From Cryomorpha ignava (GTDB lineage Bacteria; Bacteroidota; Bacteroidia; Flavobacteriales_D; Cryomorphaceae): DNA of 64,000 nt. Below the pieces are notes generated by a model. That model did no database searches, was not told the DNA's origin, and was given only the letters and a program-made list of their open reading frames with translations. The stretch is taken from the NCBI RefSeq assembly GCF_010686655.1, contig NZ_JAAGVY010000021.1, positions 16,058-80,057 of the forward strand, written 5' to 3'. This document shows, in pieces, positions 47,601-55,976 of the stretch; the stretch's first letter is position 1; each line of letters starts with the position of its first letter. Both the position numbers and the translations under genes were made by a program.

Positions 47601-49171
47601 CTTAGCTCTTCGTCTTTAAATAAATCGTCGGCTTCAACAATCAGAGCATCGTAGTTTTCTTGCTTTTGTGCGGCAGCCTGCTTTTCGCCAAATATGCTTT
47701 GCGCGTCTTTAAGCTTCGATTTGGCTGTAGCATCATCGCTAAAAATCACAAGAGCTTCGGTATATTTATCAATAGCAGTTTGGTAATCAGTGGCTGTCAT
47801 CGCCTTGTCTCCATCAGCGATAAGGGCATCAAACGCTTTTTGCTGCTCGGCTGCATTTGCCAAAGCTGCAATCTTCGCTTCTGCTTCAGCAATTCGTTGC
47901 GGCGGATACGCTTCATCGGGCAGCAATTCGCCGGCAGCTTCATAATCTATTAGAGCTGCCTGATACTCTTTGGCTGAGAATTTCTGATCTGCCGAGGCGA
48001 TCAATCCATCATATTTAGCCAGCTTTGCAGCAATTGCGTCTTTATTGGCTATAGCATCAGTAACTTCGGTAATTTTTCGAGCCACTTCCTTATCGTCGGG
48101 AAAAACTTTTTTAGCTTCCTGGTATTTTGCCAATGAGTTCTCGTATTCCTTATCCTTAAAAAGCTTCTCACCTTCGGCCATTAGCGGATTAAACTGCTCC
48201 TGTTTTTTCATGTTGGCAGCGCGCTCTTCCATTGTTTTTGTTGCGAGGGCAATTTGATCGGTTGGATATTTCTCTCCTGGTTTTAGTGCCAACGCAGCAT
48301 TGTAGCTATCTATGGCCTTTTGGAATTCTTCGGTGCGTATAAACCCATCGCCGGCGTCGAGTGCAGCCGAATAATCAGCATCGAGCTTATTCTTAGCTTG
48401 CAGAGCATTGTACTTGGTTTCGGCATCGCCCAACTTACCTTTTACAATCAGGTCGTTGGGTTTGATTTCAAGAGCCGCTTTAAAATTTAAGACCGCATCC
48501 TGAAAGTTTTGTTTTCCCATTGCCGCTTCGCCATCTTTCACGAACTGATTGAACTTTGCTTCGTTTTCTGCAACAGCTTTTTCTGCATCAGTGGCGTCTT
48601 TATCAAGCTCCTTCTGCCGCTTCTCCGCATCACGAATAAAGGATGTAATGGCCGCTTTTACCTTAGCGGTATGATCATAATCCCATACCATGTCATTTTC
48701 TACCGGATCGTACTTTGATTTTCCGATTGGCGGATCAAAGACAGACAGATCCTGACCTTTCATTGCCTCGGTAATTTCGTACATGCTCATATCTACAGAC
48801 ATAAGAAGTCCTGCACCTATAAATTCAGCAGGCACACTGGTGGCATCAATAATTAATGTCCTATTGGCAAATCCATCTTTCTTAAAAACAAACTCGTATT
48901 GCGCATCGCTATCCAGATAGAACTCATATTTACCATTGGCACGCGTGGTAAAGGAATCATGAACAGAACCATTTTTCTTAACCGAAACTTTCACTTCAGA
49001 TATTTTTGAAGAGGTCATGGCATCTGAAACGACGCCGTGTACATTTAAATCGTCTTGACCAAAAATAAGTATAGGCGAAAGCATAGCCAGCCATAACCCA
49101 AACAGGGAAATGACCGCTCTCAGAGAAGGTTTTTTAGAAAATGGGCCTTGCAGGTAGCTCATCGGTTGCAA
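44633..49171 (-). CDS. 1512-residue TPR-like repeat protein with N-terminal carboxypeptidase-regulatory-like domain
   Basis: A signal or anchor segment (about 16-38, ending IFGQDD) leads to a CarboxypepD_reg-like domain (about 42-115, VHGVVSDAMTSSKISEVKV) and a linker. About fifteen helix-turn-helix TPR-like units of 65-75 residues follow, in strict alternation of two types: one ending YPxxQIxxI (for example LKPGEKYPTDQI) and one without the YP signature. The last 350 residues are a charged coiled-coil region (EQAEQFMRDAREAQEREKYERIKKLK read in part) and a terminal basic domain with KVIITRIVVKGNRGDEYKKV. It resembles large periplasmic proteins linked to motility or surface machinery in Bacteroidota. 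The start at 49162 (MSYL) is an alternative. Function unknown. Confidence 0.85.
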   Translation of the reverse strand: MQPMSYLQGPFSKKPSLRAVISLFGLWLAMLSPILIFGQDDLNVHGVVSDAMTSSKISEVKVSVKKNGSVHDSFTTRANGKYEFYLDSDAQYEFVFKKDGFANRTLIIDATSVPAEFIGAGLLMSVDMSMYEITEAMKGQDLSVFDPPIGKSKYDPVENDMVWDYDHTAKVKAAITSFIRDAEKRQKELDKDATDAEKAVAENEAKFNQFVKDGEAAMGKQNFQDAVLNFKAALEIKPNDLIVKGKLGDAETKYNALQAKNKLDADYSAALDAGDGFIRTEEFQKAIDSYNAALALKPGEKYPTDQIALATKTMEERAANMKKQEQFNPLMAEGEKLFKDKEYENSLAKYQEAKKVFPDDKEVARKITEVTDAIANKDAIAAKLAKYDGLIASADQKFSAKEYQAALIDYEAAGELLPDEAYPPQRIAEAEAKIAALANAAEQQKAFDALIADGDKAMTATDYQTAIDKYTEALVIFSDDATAKSKLKDAQSIFGEKQAAAQKQENYDALIVEADDLFKDEELSPAKAKYEEARKLIPEETYPLDQITKIDARLKALAASAEAQENYDAAMAAGTTAVEGKKYTEAITQFETALGIVPKDKEATSALENAKALKKEFDANQETEAAYAEKLASADKKMANEAFAEARTEYLDAQGLKPDETYPQTQIELIDATLAQRKVEAAKAAEQDALEAEYQKFINAGDAAIGKSDFAEAISRYEDALGVKAGDVIAQAKLDEAKAAQKAKLQASEINEQYTEWITRGDEKLGESALDDALAAYREASQLKAEEEYPKNQIKLIEERIATEAKAAADADAKAKAEQVNALILQGDNMVKESAFENGIVKYNEALALAPERADIQPKIDAAMSKMLAYQEAAGVDEAYEAAISEADKDFGKSNWQRAKASYEQAVQIKSGEQYPKDQITEIEAKIAAEEAAAEAERQKQIQSEFDDFIADGDKSFKKQKYEDALVQYEDALALIPSSELALEKIGEVNELLGALDKELADQRKYDKLVGEGDALFAEADYEMARLKFLDAKELKPEEKYPEKKIQEIDIQLEKLRLAAMANEADALNQQYREAVKSGDALMVDQNYESAITAFEGALELKPDEIYPQGQIERANLMIKEKAEDAARKQRLADRKKTEEEKPKRANEKLSRVNSNSEEQAEQFMRDAREAQEREKYERIKKLKDQQASNVENRENESKEARDAEYNRIAEMKAQDQFAEAKALSDEKAKTSVQYKQALMDSREIRAETHDVLTKEAFDNIRKDAAKRKGWMADRESLHEEQTAKFTKQRENQLKQIQEWSYASAEERMKMSEKIQKEALKRYSENQQAEESRKESIAQIKEWETEIGEQRASLLSNNLEDIKAYAAKNREAQQTSATRQMEKNDRKVTDGARKIQQEKARYSTALDDASAQADIRRAEAAEDLSNVQSNEPKAYNDYFRSQLAENYPAGVSEESATLGNKVIITRIVVKGNRGDEYKKVLDKAGNYYFKNGQSISENTWNRETIEAFNKKD

Positions 49172-49227
49172 AGATCGAAGAATTTTCTGTTTCTTTCGAT
49201 CAAATATGTGTAGAAAGTATAACGTCT

Positions 49228-50352
49228 ATGAAAAATTTTAGTTACTGGGAGAGAAAGCATTTTTGGAATTATTGGGATTTTACAATTATCGGTAGCGGTA
49301 TTACCGGCTTAACTGGCGCCATTTTCATAAAGCGAAAATATCCCAAAGCCAAAGTAACCATTTTAGAACGTGGAATGCTACCGAGCGGCGCCAGCACAAA
49401 AAATGCAGGGTTCGCTTGCTTTGGCAGCATGTCTGAAATACTTGACGATCTGGAAACAGCCAGCGAAGAATCCGTTTTTAATTTGCTTAAAAATAGATTT
49501 AACGGACTGCTTGCATTGCGCAGACTGCTAAGTGATAAACAAACAGGATACATGCCCACCAAAGGTTTTGAGATTTTCACTGATAATGAACGTGAAATTT
49601 ACGAAAATTGTATGCATCGACTACACTTTGTGAATGAAACTATTGCACAAACCATTGGTCATAAAACCTTTGAAAATGCAGATGGACAAATAGATCAATT
49701 TGGTTTTAAAAATGTAAACCACATTATTTCCAATGCTTATGAGGGAACGATAGATACCGGCCTGATGATGAAAAACCTTATAGATTTGGCACGAAGCGAG
49801 GGAGTAGAAATATACAATGGCGTGGAAGTAAGTGATATAGATTATTCGGGCGAACGACCACAACTTAATACCAACTATGGTGAGATTAAGACAGGAACGG
49901 TTGTTGTTGCCACGAATGGATTTGCCGGAAGGCTATTTCCCGAAAGGGATATAAAACCCGCCCGAGCGCAGGTAATCATTACAAAACCAATAAAGAATCT
50001 GAAGATAGAGGGCTGCTTTCACCACAATTGTGGGTACAATTATTTCAGAAATATCGATGACCGCATTTTGCTCGGTGGCGGTCGCCATTTAAACAAGGTA
50101 GCAGAAGAAACGTATGAAATGGGCAATACCCTCGAAATAACAGACTACCTCAGCGATCTTATGAAGTCGACCATTTTGCCTGAAGGCGATTTTGAAATTG
50201 ATCAGACATGGAGCGGAATTATGGGCGTTGGTCAATCAAAAGAAGTGATTTTAGAAAAGGTGGGAGCCTCTACGATCGCAGCCTTTAGATTTGGCGGAAT
50301 GGGAATAGCACTGGGAACTTATGTTGGAAAATCGGTAGGCGAAATGGTATGA
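49228..50352 (+). CDS. FAD-dependent oxidoreductase (DAO family)
   Basis: 374 residues from ATG 49228 (MKNFSYWERKHFWNYWDF). The dinucleotide-binding motif IIGSGITGLTGA (GxGxxG at 22-27) is followed by ILERGMLPSGASTKNAGFACFG, the DAO-family FAD signature, and a C-terminal second FAD contact near FRFGGMGIALGTYVGKSVG. It would oxidise an amine or amino acid (for example a glycine- or sarcosine-oxidase-like substrate) using FAD. A longer frame from 49141 adds 29 residues that overlap the divergent repeat-protein start and lack family similarity; hence the inner start. It is transcribed divergently from the large repeat protein. Confidence 0.9.
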   Translation: MKNFSYWERKHFWNYWDFTIIGSGITGLTGAIFIKRKYPKAKVTILERGMLPSGASTKNAGFACFGSMSEILDDLETASEESVFNLLKNRFNGLLALRRLLSDKQTGYMPTKGFEIFTDNEREIYENCMHRLHFVNETIAQTIGHKTFENADGQIDQFGFKNVNHIISNAYEGTIDTGLMMKNLIDLARSEGVEIYNGVEVSDIDYSGERPQLNTNYGEIKTGTVVVATNGFAGRLFPERDIKPARAQVIITKPIKNLKIEGCFHHNCGYNYFRNIDDRILLGGGRHLNKVAEETYEMGNTLEITDYLSDLMKSTILPEGDFEIDQTWSGIMGVGQSKEVILEKVGASTIAAFRFGGMGIALGTYVGKSVGEMV

Positions 50353-50354
50353 CA

Positions 50355-50645
50355 TCACAAAATATGAATGTCATTACTCATGCGATCAAACATCTCGTCG
50401 CTCATTCCATTCTTTACGATCAGATGCACAGATCTGCCTAAAAGTTCAGTAAGATAGCTTTCAAGCTCAATGAATTTCGGATTTGAAGCATCTTCAAATT
50501 CAACCACCACGCCGATACCGGAGGTGAGCACAGGCTCATCAGAAAGGCTCGATTCAAGCACAGCTATGTATCTGATATCAAACCTTTCAAAAATTTCCAA
50601 TTTCAGATTTTGGAGAATAATTAATATATCTTCAATTGAATTCAT
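50355..50645 (-). CDS. Degenerate nucleotidyltransferase-fold (MntA-like) protein
   Basis: 96 residues. The order of elements, IRYIAVLESSLSDEPVLTSG (read in part), IGVVVEFEDASNPKFIELESYL, LTELLGRSVHLIVKNGM, matches the small MNT-type nucleotidyltransferase fold that pairs with HEPN toxins, but the catalytic GS..R and D-x-D positions are lost: the expected G-S/R-G reads ESSLSDEP and the S-D-I-D reads SGIGV. So the fold is likely kept and the enzyme activity lost. It is convergent with the oxidoreductase gene (2-bp gap), and no HEPN partner is adjacent. Function unknown. Confidence 0.55.
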   Translation of the reverse strand: MNSIEDILIILQNLKLEIFERFDIRYIAVLESSLSDEPVLTSGIGVVVEFEDASNPKFIELESYLTELLGRSVHLIVKNGMSDEMFDRMSNDIHIL

Positions 50646-50829
50646 CGATCTAATTTACTCACCTAAAACAACCTCCGGTTAAATTTGTAGTGAACAGGTC
50701 AATTTTTAACATCTTATAATTTCTTAACAATCGATAAGCCTTTTAAATTAATGTGAAATGTAGAAATATAGTTTCTGAAGGTGTATTAATCAAGGTTATG
50801 CCTATTTTAGGCACCTAAAACAACCCACC

Positions 50830-52638
50830 TTGCGAAACCTTATAATTCTCTTATTGATTTTAAACTTTTCAACAGGTTTTGGCCAGTCTGATTCTGATGA
50901 AGTACTTCGGCTAAAGTCGCATTTGCAGAATACGGACGACCTGAAGAAGCAGACAGGAATTTACAACGATCTTGCCTGGGAATATTCTTACAGTGATTTT
51001 GACAGCGCAAGCCACTATGTGGAAATAGCAATTAATCATGCCGATGAATTAAACGATCCTTACTGGAAAGCTGTGTCACTAGAGATGCTGGCGATTTTAA
51101 AAGAAATATCCGGTCAAAATGAAGAGGCCATAAAGCTGTACTTTGAGGTTATACCCATTCGCGAAAGCATAGGTGGCAAGGGTCTCGAAAATACGTATAA
51201 CAATATGGCAATCATTTTTCGAACCCAGAATAATTTTGAAACAGCATATGACTATTTCAGGCAATCTTACCTGATAGAAGTTCAAAAAAATAATAAAGAA
51301 GGTATCGCTGCGAGTCTTATTAATATGGCTATTACCGAAAAACACCTCAATAGAAGAGATTCTTTACAGCACCATTTATGGGAGGCCTTATCAATTGCAA
51401 AATATATTGATAAACAAGATATTGAAGCGCATGCCATGATAAATCTGGGCAATCTGCATCGCGAAGAAAACAATTCAGATTCAGCGCTTTACTATTTTGA
51501 GGAAGCATTAAACCTTTCGGGAAATACGAATAAGGGCAATGAGGTGGTAATAAATGTAGGACTTGCCGAAATATATACCAATACAGGAGAAGCGGCAAAG
51601 GCTTTACTCTATTTGGAGCGTGCTGAGGCTCTTGCTCAAGAATTGCATTCTATTGAATATCTAAAAAGAATTTATTCAGATAAGGCAGCTGTTTACGCTG
51701 CAATCGGAGATTTTGAACAGGCCTATGTTTTTAATAAGAAGTTTTTTGTGATGAATGACTCGCTAACCAATTTAGAGCTTATAAATCAAACAAACGAGTT
51801 GGAAAAAAAATATGAAACTGAGCGTAAAGAACGTCAAATTACCGAACTGGAATTGGCGAGTGCCGAACAGAAATTAATTTCTAAAGCAGGCAAAGATCAA
51901 CGGAGAATACTGATATTTATCGCCATTATCCTTGGGCTTGCTGTATGGTTTGCGTTTTACCGCTACAGAAAAGAACAGCGTACGGCAACTTTGCTTCAGG
52001 GGAAAAATGAAACCATTGCTGCGGCCCTCCACGATCGAGAAATTCTCCTAAAAGAAATTCATCACCGCGTAAAAAACAACCTTCAGGTGGTAAGTAGCCT
52101 TTTAAGTATTCAGGGCAGAGAAATTTCTGACGAAAAAGCACTTGAAGCTGTAAATGAAAGTAAGCACCGAGTTCAGTCTATGGCTTTGATACATCAATAT
52201 CTGTACAGTGAAAACGACTTAAAGAGTATAGATATGCAGCAATATGTACAGCAGCTTAGCACCAATCTTTTTAATGCTTATAAATTAGATCACAATTTGG
52301 TAAAACTTGAAGTAGATGTAGATCCACTATTACTTGATGTGGACACGGCGATTCCACTGGGAATCATTATCAATGAGCTTATTACAAACGCATTGAAATA
52401 CGCTTTTCCCAAAAATGCCAATGGAGTGTTGAGCGTAAAATTGCATGAAGAAAATCAGCGTTTGAATTTGCGTGTAAGCGACAATGGTGTAGGCAAAAGT
52501 GCAGTGTCCGGATCGCAGATATCTTTTGGAACCAAGTTGATTAATGCTTTTAAAAACAAACTAAAAGCCGAGCTTGAAATGAACACTGAAAATGGTTATT
52601 CCGTATTATTTTCTATTGGAAATTATAAAAAGATATGA
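50830..52638 (+). CDS. TPR-sensor histidine kinase, HisKA_2 type
   Basis: 602 residues. A signal segment (1-19) precedes six to seven TPR repeats (about 25-330) in the periplasm, a coiled coil (about 325-355), one membrane helix (about 358-378), and a HisKA_2 dimerisation domain with EIHHRVKNNLQVVSSLLS (phospho-His412). The ATPase domain has N box INELITNALKYAFP and G1 DNGVGK. The start is TTG at 50830 directly before RNLIILLLILNF; no ATG lies nearby in frame. The stop overlaps the next gene by 4 bp (ATGA). It senses an envelope or peptide signal by the TPRs and signals to the downstream regulator. Confidence 0.9.
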   Translation: MRNLIILLLILNFSTGFGQSDSDEVLRLKSHLQNTDDLKKQTGIYNDLAWEYSYSDFDSASHYVEIAINHADELNDPYWKAVSLEMLAILKEISGQNEEAIKLYFEVIPIRESIGGKGLENTYNNMAIIFRTQNNFETAYDYFRQSYLIEVQKNNKEGIAASLINMAITEKHLNRRDSLQHHLWEALSIAKYIDKQDIEAHAMINLGNLHREENNSDSALYYFEEALNLSGNTNKGNEVVINVGLAEIYTNTGEAAKALLYLERAEALAQELHSIEYLKRIYSDKAAVYAAIGDFEQAYVFNKKFFVMNDSLTNLELINQTNELEKKYETERKERQITELELASAEQKLISKAGKDQRRILIFIAIILGLAVWFAFYRYRKEQRTATLLQGKNETIAAALHDREILLKEIHHRVKNNLQVVSSLLSIQGREISDEKALEAVNESKHRVQSMALIHQYLYSENDLKSIDMQQYVQQLSTNLFNAYKLDHNLVKLEVDVDPLLLDVDTAIPLGIIINELITNALKYAFPKNANGVLSVKLHEENQRLNLRVSDNGVGKSAVSGSQISFGTKLINAFKNKLKAELEMNTENGYSVLFSIGNYKKI

Positions 52639-53264
52639 GCCGAAAATATTCCGTACTCGTGGTAGAAGATGAGCCACTAATCGCCGAAGATATTGCAGGG
52701 TATCTTTTAGAAAACGGCTTTGCTGTTTTGGCTATTGCCAATAATGCCAAAGAAGCCCTTGAAATTTTGAAAGATAATATGCCTGATGCCATTTTACTCG
52801 ACATCAATCTGGGCGATGGGATGGACGGCATTGAGCTGGCAACCCAGATTAGAACGACTGAGAAAATTCCGGTTGTGTTTTTAACAAGTCATGCCGATAA
52901 AGCAACTTTAGACCGGGCAAAGCAAACCATTCCCGCAGGATACTTATTAAAGCCATTTGATGGAAAAGACATCATGACCTCGCTCGAGATTGCCATTTTT
53001 AGCCACTCGCAGCAAAATGGAATTGGGCGAACTGAACCCGATTTAAACGGATTGAATGAGGCTCTTCCTGTGGCTTTAAGTCAGCGTGAGTTTGAAATAT
53101 TGACGCTTCTTAAAACAGGAAAAACGAACAAAGAAATGGCCGATGCGCTTTTTATTTCGGTAAATACAGTGAAGACCCATATGCTTCATCTTTTTGAAAA
53201 ACTGGATGTGAGTAATAGAACACAGGCTTTGTTTCGTATTAGGGAAATGACGGGAAGTCGGTAG
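52635..53264 (+). CDS. Response regulator, REC plus LuxR-type HTH
   Basis: 209 residues. The receiver domain (1-120) has EDEP (11-14), phospho-acceptor Asp56 in LLDINLGDGMDG, Thr84 and Lys106 in LLKPFDG. The LuxR/GerE helix-turn-helix (about 145-205) reads LSQREFEILTLLKTGKTNKEM and VNTVKTHMLHLFEKLDVSNR (in parts). It is the cognate partner of the upstream kinase: translation is coupled through an ATGA overlap. It is predicted to control transcription of genes that this window does not identify. Confidence 0.94.
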   Translation: MSRKYSVLVVEDEPLIAEDIAGYLLENGFAVLAIANNAKEALEILKDNMPDAILLDINLGDGMDGIELATQIRTTEKIPVVFLTSHADKATLDRAKQTIPAGYLLKPFDGKDIMTSLEIAIFSHSQQNGIGRTEPDLNGLNEALPVALSQREFEILTLLKTGKTNKEMADALFISVNTVKTHMLHLFEKLDVSNRTQALFRIREMTGSR

Positions 53265-53410
53265 AATTTTGATGAGACTTTGTTTTAAATTGTGGTTTTG
53301 AAATTTTGATTTAACCCCTCAAAAAATATCGCTAAAAACTGTTTGCTTTGGTAATCGAGTGTTTGTCTCGCACGCTCAACTCTATTATTGCTTAAATTTA
53401 TCTCACAATT

Positions 53411-54112
53411 ATGGGATTTCTCAACGTTAAAATACCTTTTTTATATTTGATAGCAACATCTATTGTTTGTATAGCAATGGTATCGTGCAGTTTAGATGAT
53501 GACAATTGCCAGGATTGTATATACAAGGGAGAAGACAAGTCGTTTGCGTTTGATGCAAGCCATATTGACATTAGCAACAACGATACGACCTTTTACTCAA
53601 TTGTACTTAAAACCGGAAATTCATTTTTTCTTTTTCAAAAGAAATTGAGCTACGACGTTTTGAGGTATAAATCTGCTGAAAAGAAAGAGTGGAATTTCAA
53701 ATCGGAAAGTATTACGGGTTTTTAAGAAACAACCGATAAAATATGGCTACACCCGCCGAGAACCGATAAGTTTAAACGAATAACTCAGTTAGCACCCTAT
53801 CCTCAGATCTCTCTGCCTCCTGAAATAGGAAAAAAAGTGGATGGCTCTATTACCATGACTAATAACTGGGATGATTGGAATGGAAAATCAACGACTTATT
53901 GTTTGACCGTTGACAGTATTTATTTTGACAAATCTATTAACCGTGAAGCGGTCGCTCTTTCCGGATGCGGAAATCTGGAAGGAGATACCTGCTGTGTGAA
54001 TTATTATTTTTCATCGAGCTACGGCTTTTATAAATGGCAATATAACTGGAATAACACACAGATTTTTTCGATGAATCTGGTACAAGAGCTCAATGATTAC
54101 GGATATAAATAA
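53411..54112 (+). pseudogene. Lipoprotein gene split by an in-frame TAA
   Basis: One 233-codon frame runs from ATG 53411 to TAA 54112 but contains a TAA at 53723-53725. Before it: a lipoprotein signal (IATSIVCIAMVSCSLDDD, lipobox VSC) and about 80 residues. After it, in the same frame with no shift, the coding pattern goes on: ETTDKIWLHPPRTDKFKRI, LAPYPQISLPPEIGKKVDG, then SGCGNLEGDTCCVNYYF. The uninterrupted protein-like character on both sides makes a single nonsense change the simplest reading. Alternatives are a sequencing error or true readthrough. The family is not recognised; it stands between a two-component pair and an EamA transporter. Confidence 0.7.
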
Positions 54113-54218
54113 GGTAAAGATTTAAAAACTTCACGAATCTTCAATCGAACCAAGTTAAATAGCATGTTCGGCTGTTGCAGTGAAATTCCAATAATCATCG
54201 CATCTTTGCGCTCCAAAT

Positions 54219-55145
54219 ATGACGGCTCGCACAAAAGCACACCTCGCGCTACTGGCAGTAGCTCTAATTTACGGTCTCAATTATATTGTTGCCAAAGAAG
54301 TTATGCCGAAATACATTTTGCCGCGTGGTTTTATATTTATGCGCGTGGTGGGTGCCTCTGCCCTATTTTTTATCCTCTCAGTTTTTGTAAAAAGCAAGCA
54401 AAAAATAGAGCGAAAAGATTGGTTTCGGGTATTGCTCTGCGGCGTTTTTGGTGTAGCCTCAAATCAGCTTTTGTTTTTCGAAGGCTTAAACCTTACAACC
54501 CCCATAAATGCGGCGGTTATTATGACCGTAAATCCTGTTCTGGTATTGGTTATGAGCGCCATTTTGCTCAAAGAAACCATGGGCAAATGGCGTATTTTGG
54601 GTGTAATACTGGGTGCAGCTGGAGCCTTAATTCTTATTTTGGGTAAAGGCGAAATATCCCTATTGAATAGTGATACAGAACTTGGCAACCTTTTTATATT
54701 TTTCAATGCAGCGAGCTACGCCGTTTATCTGGTTATCGTAAAACCGCTGATGCGAAAATACGATGCCTTGCTGGTTATAAAATGGGTTTTTGCAGCAGGA
54801 ATGATCTTTGTAATTCCTGCCGGAATTGGTCAATTTTCTGCTATTGAATGGACTGCATTCACACCTACGGTTACAGCACAAGTGCTTTTTGTGGTGGTGT
54901 GCACAACTTTTCTGGCGTACCTCTTTAATGTGTATGCACTTAAGACTTTGACCAGTTCGACGGTGAGTATTTACATCTATTTACAACCCTTATTTGCCAC
55001 GAGCGTTGCCTTAATGCTTGGAAAAGATATACTCACCTTTCGGGCTTTAGTTGCGGCAGCACTTATTTTTATTGGCGTTTATCTGGTGAGCTTTAAAAAG
55101 CCTGGCTCTTATTCAAAACCAGAAGGCAACAGCGGTACCGATTAG
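54219..55145 (+). CDS. EamA/DMT family transporter
   Basis: 308 residues with ten hydrophobic helices in two EamA repeats (about 8-145 and 155-292). Family words include LIYGLNYIVAKEVMP near the N-terminus, NAAVIMTVNPVLVLVMSAILLKE at the end of the first repeat (read in part) and STVSIYIYLQPLFATSVALMLG in the second. It is an inner-membrane carrier for a small metabolite, often exported (amino acids or their derivatives); the substrate cannot be named. Start ATG at 54219. It has an ordinary context and marks the last core-like gene before the accessory island. Confidence 0.92.
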   Translation: MTARTKAHLALLAVALIYGLNYIVAKEVMPKYILPRGFIFMRVVGASALFFILSVFVKSKQKIERKDWFRVLLCGVFGVASNQLLFFEGLNLTTPINAAVIMTVNPVLVLVMSAILLKETMGKWRILGVILGAAGALILILGKGEISLLNSDTELGNLFIFFNAASYAVYLVIVKPLMRKYDALLVIKWVFAAGMIFVIPAGIGQFSAIEWTAFTPTVTAQVLFVVVCTTFLAYLFNVYALKTLTSSTVSIYIYLQPLFATSVALMLGKDILTFRALVAAALIFIGVYLVSFKKPGSYSKPEGNSGTD

Positions 55146-55390
55146 AATGTGAGCGGTTGGGCGTAGAAACAAATATACTTCCGGAATATTTTTAAATATC
55201 ACCCAAACAGGTGATCTGCCTTTTAGATGAATGTCTTATTTTTGTCGCTGATCACTTACAATAACAGAACGAATTAATAAATGGCTTCTTAAAAAATACT
55301 TTTACCCACAGCTAGATTCTTTATACAAGCCGCGACAAAATAACCCCGATAATCAATCATTCAGACAGTAAACTTTAAACAACCAAGAAA

Positions 55391-55420
55391 GAGACGCGCA
55401 ATAGCTCGTCTTTTTTTTTG
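55391..55420 (+). terminator. Possible terminator before the accessory island
   Basis: AGACG/CGTCT stem with an inner GC pair and a bulge, followed by nine T residues (55411-55419). Weak stem but strong T tract; 250 bp past the EamA stop. Confidence 0.45.
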
Positions 55421-55481
55421 GGGGTAGGTTAAGATCAATGAAAGGTTTGATTTTTTGGAATGCTTTTATTGCAAATCGAGA

Positions 55482-55937
55482 CTGTTGGTGGTGTTCTTTT
55501 CGGAACAAATGGAGCCATTTAAAACGAAAATGAATAAGCTTCTTTTTTAAGCAGATTTCCTGATGTTCAAGCAAACTTGTTTCTCAATAAGTGGCATTAG
55601 ATATAGAGCTATTGATATGGGTCCAGGGCCCAATAATTTTCAAAGTATTTTCGAGTATCTGGCCAATAATGATTTCATTGATATCAAATACACACATTTT
55701 CCACAAGGATACATAGGCGAACAATTTAAAGCTAGAAAAGAAAGACCTTTTAATCAAGATCTCTTTACAGAAATAGAGATGACTATTCTAAATAAGGTGG
55801 TGGAAGAATTTAAAAAGTCAAGCACGGATAGCATTATCGAAACAAGCCATCTGGAAGAAGCCTGGAAAAAAAATGAAAAAGAGAAAGCTGTTATTAGTTA
55901 TAGGTATGCGTTTGAATTAATGGGAACAATAAAATAA
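55482..55937 (+). pseudogene. Panacea/SocA-like (DUF4065) antitoxin remnant with an in-frame TAA
   Basis: The open part from 55563 (124 residues) is the C-terminal two thirds of a Panacea domain: FSISGIRYRAIDMGPGPNNF, SIFEYLANNDFIDI, then ETSHLEEAWKKNEKEKAV. The same frame continues upstream as LLVVFFSEQMEPFKTKMNKLLF, stop, ADFLMFKQT. In intact relatives this reads KLLFYADF, so a Tyr codon became TAA at 55548-55550. The usual N-terminal HTH part is missing or unrecognisable further up. Panacea proteins are antitoxins that neutralise varied toxins. The gene lies 39 bp ahead of the caspase-like gene on the same strand. The open 3' part could still be made from ATG 55563, but it lacks the start of the fold. 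Confidence 0.7.
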
Positions 55938-55976
55938 GTATTACTTTAAAAGAACTGATAACGGAAATTTTAAAAA

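Noticed and set aside
49141..49227. 29-residue N-terminal extension of the FAD oxidoreductase (MGLAGSSSVAKIEEF...)
   Set aside because: It overlaps the divergent repeat-protein start and the promoter space, and has no dinucleotide-fold similarity; the ATG at 49228 fits better.
55353..55574. A 73-codon minus-strand frame (MLEHQEICLKKKLIHF...)
   Set aside because: It lies antisense to the Panacea remnant and its composition mirrors that coding strand; it is a shadow frame.
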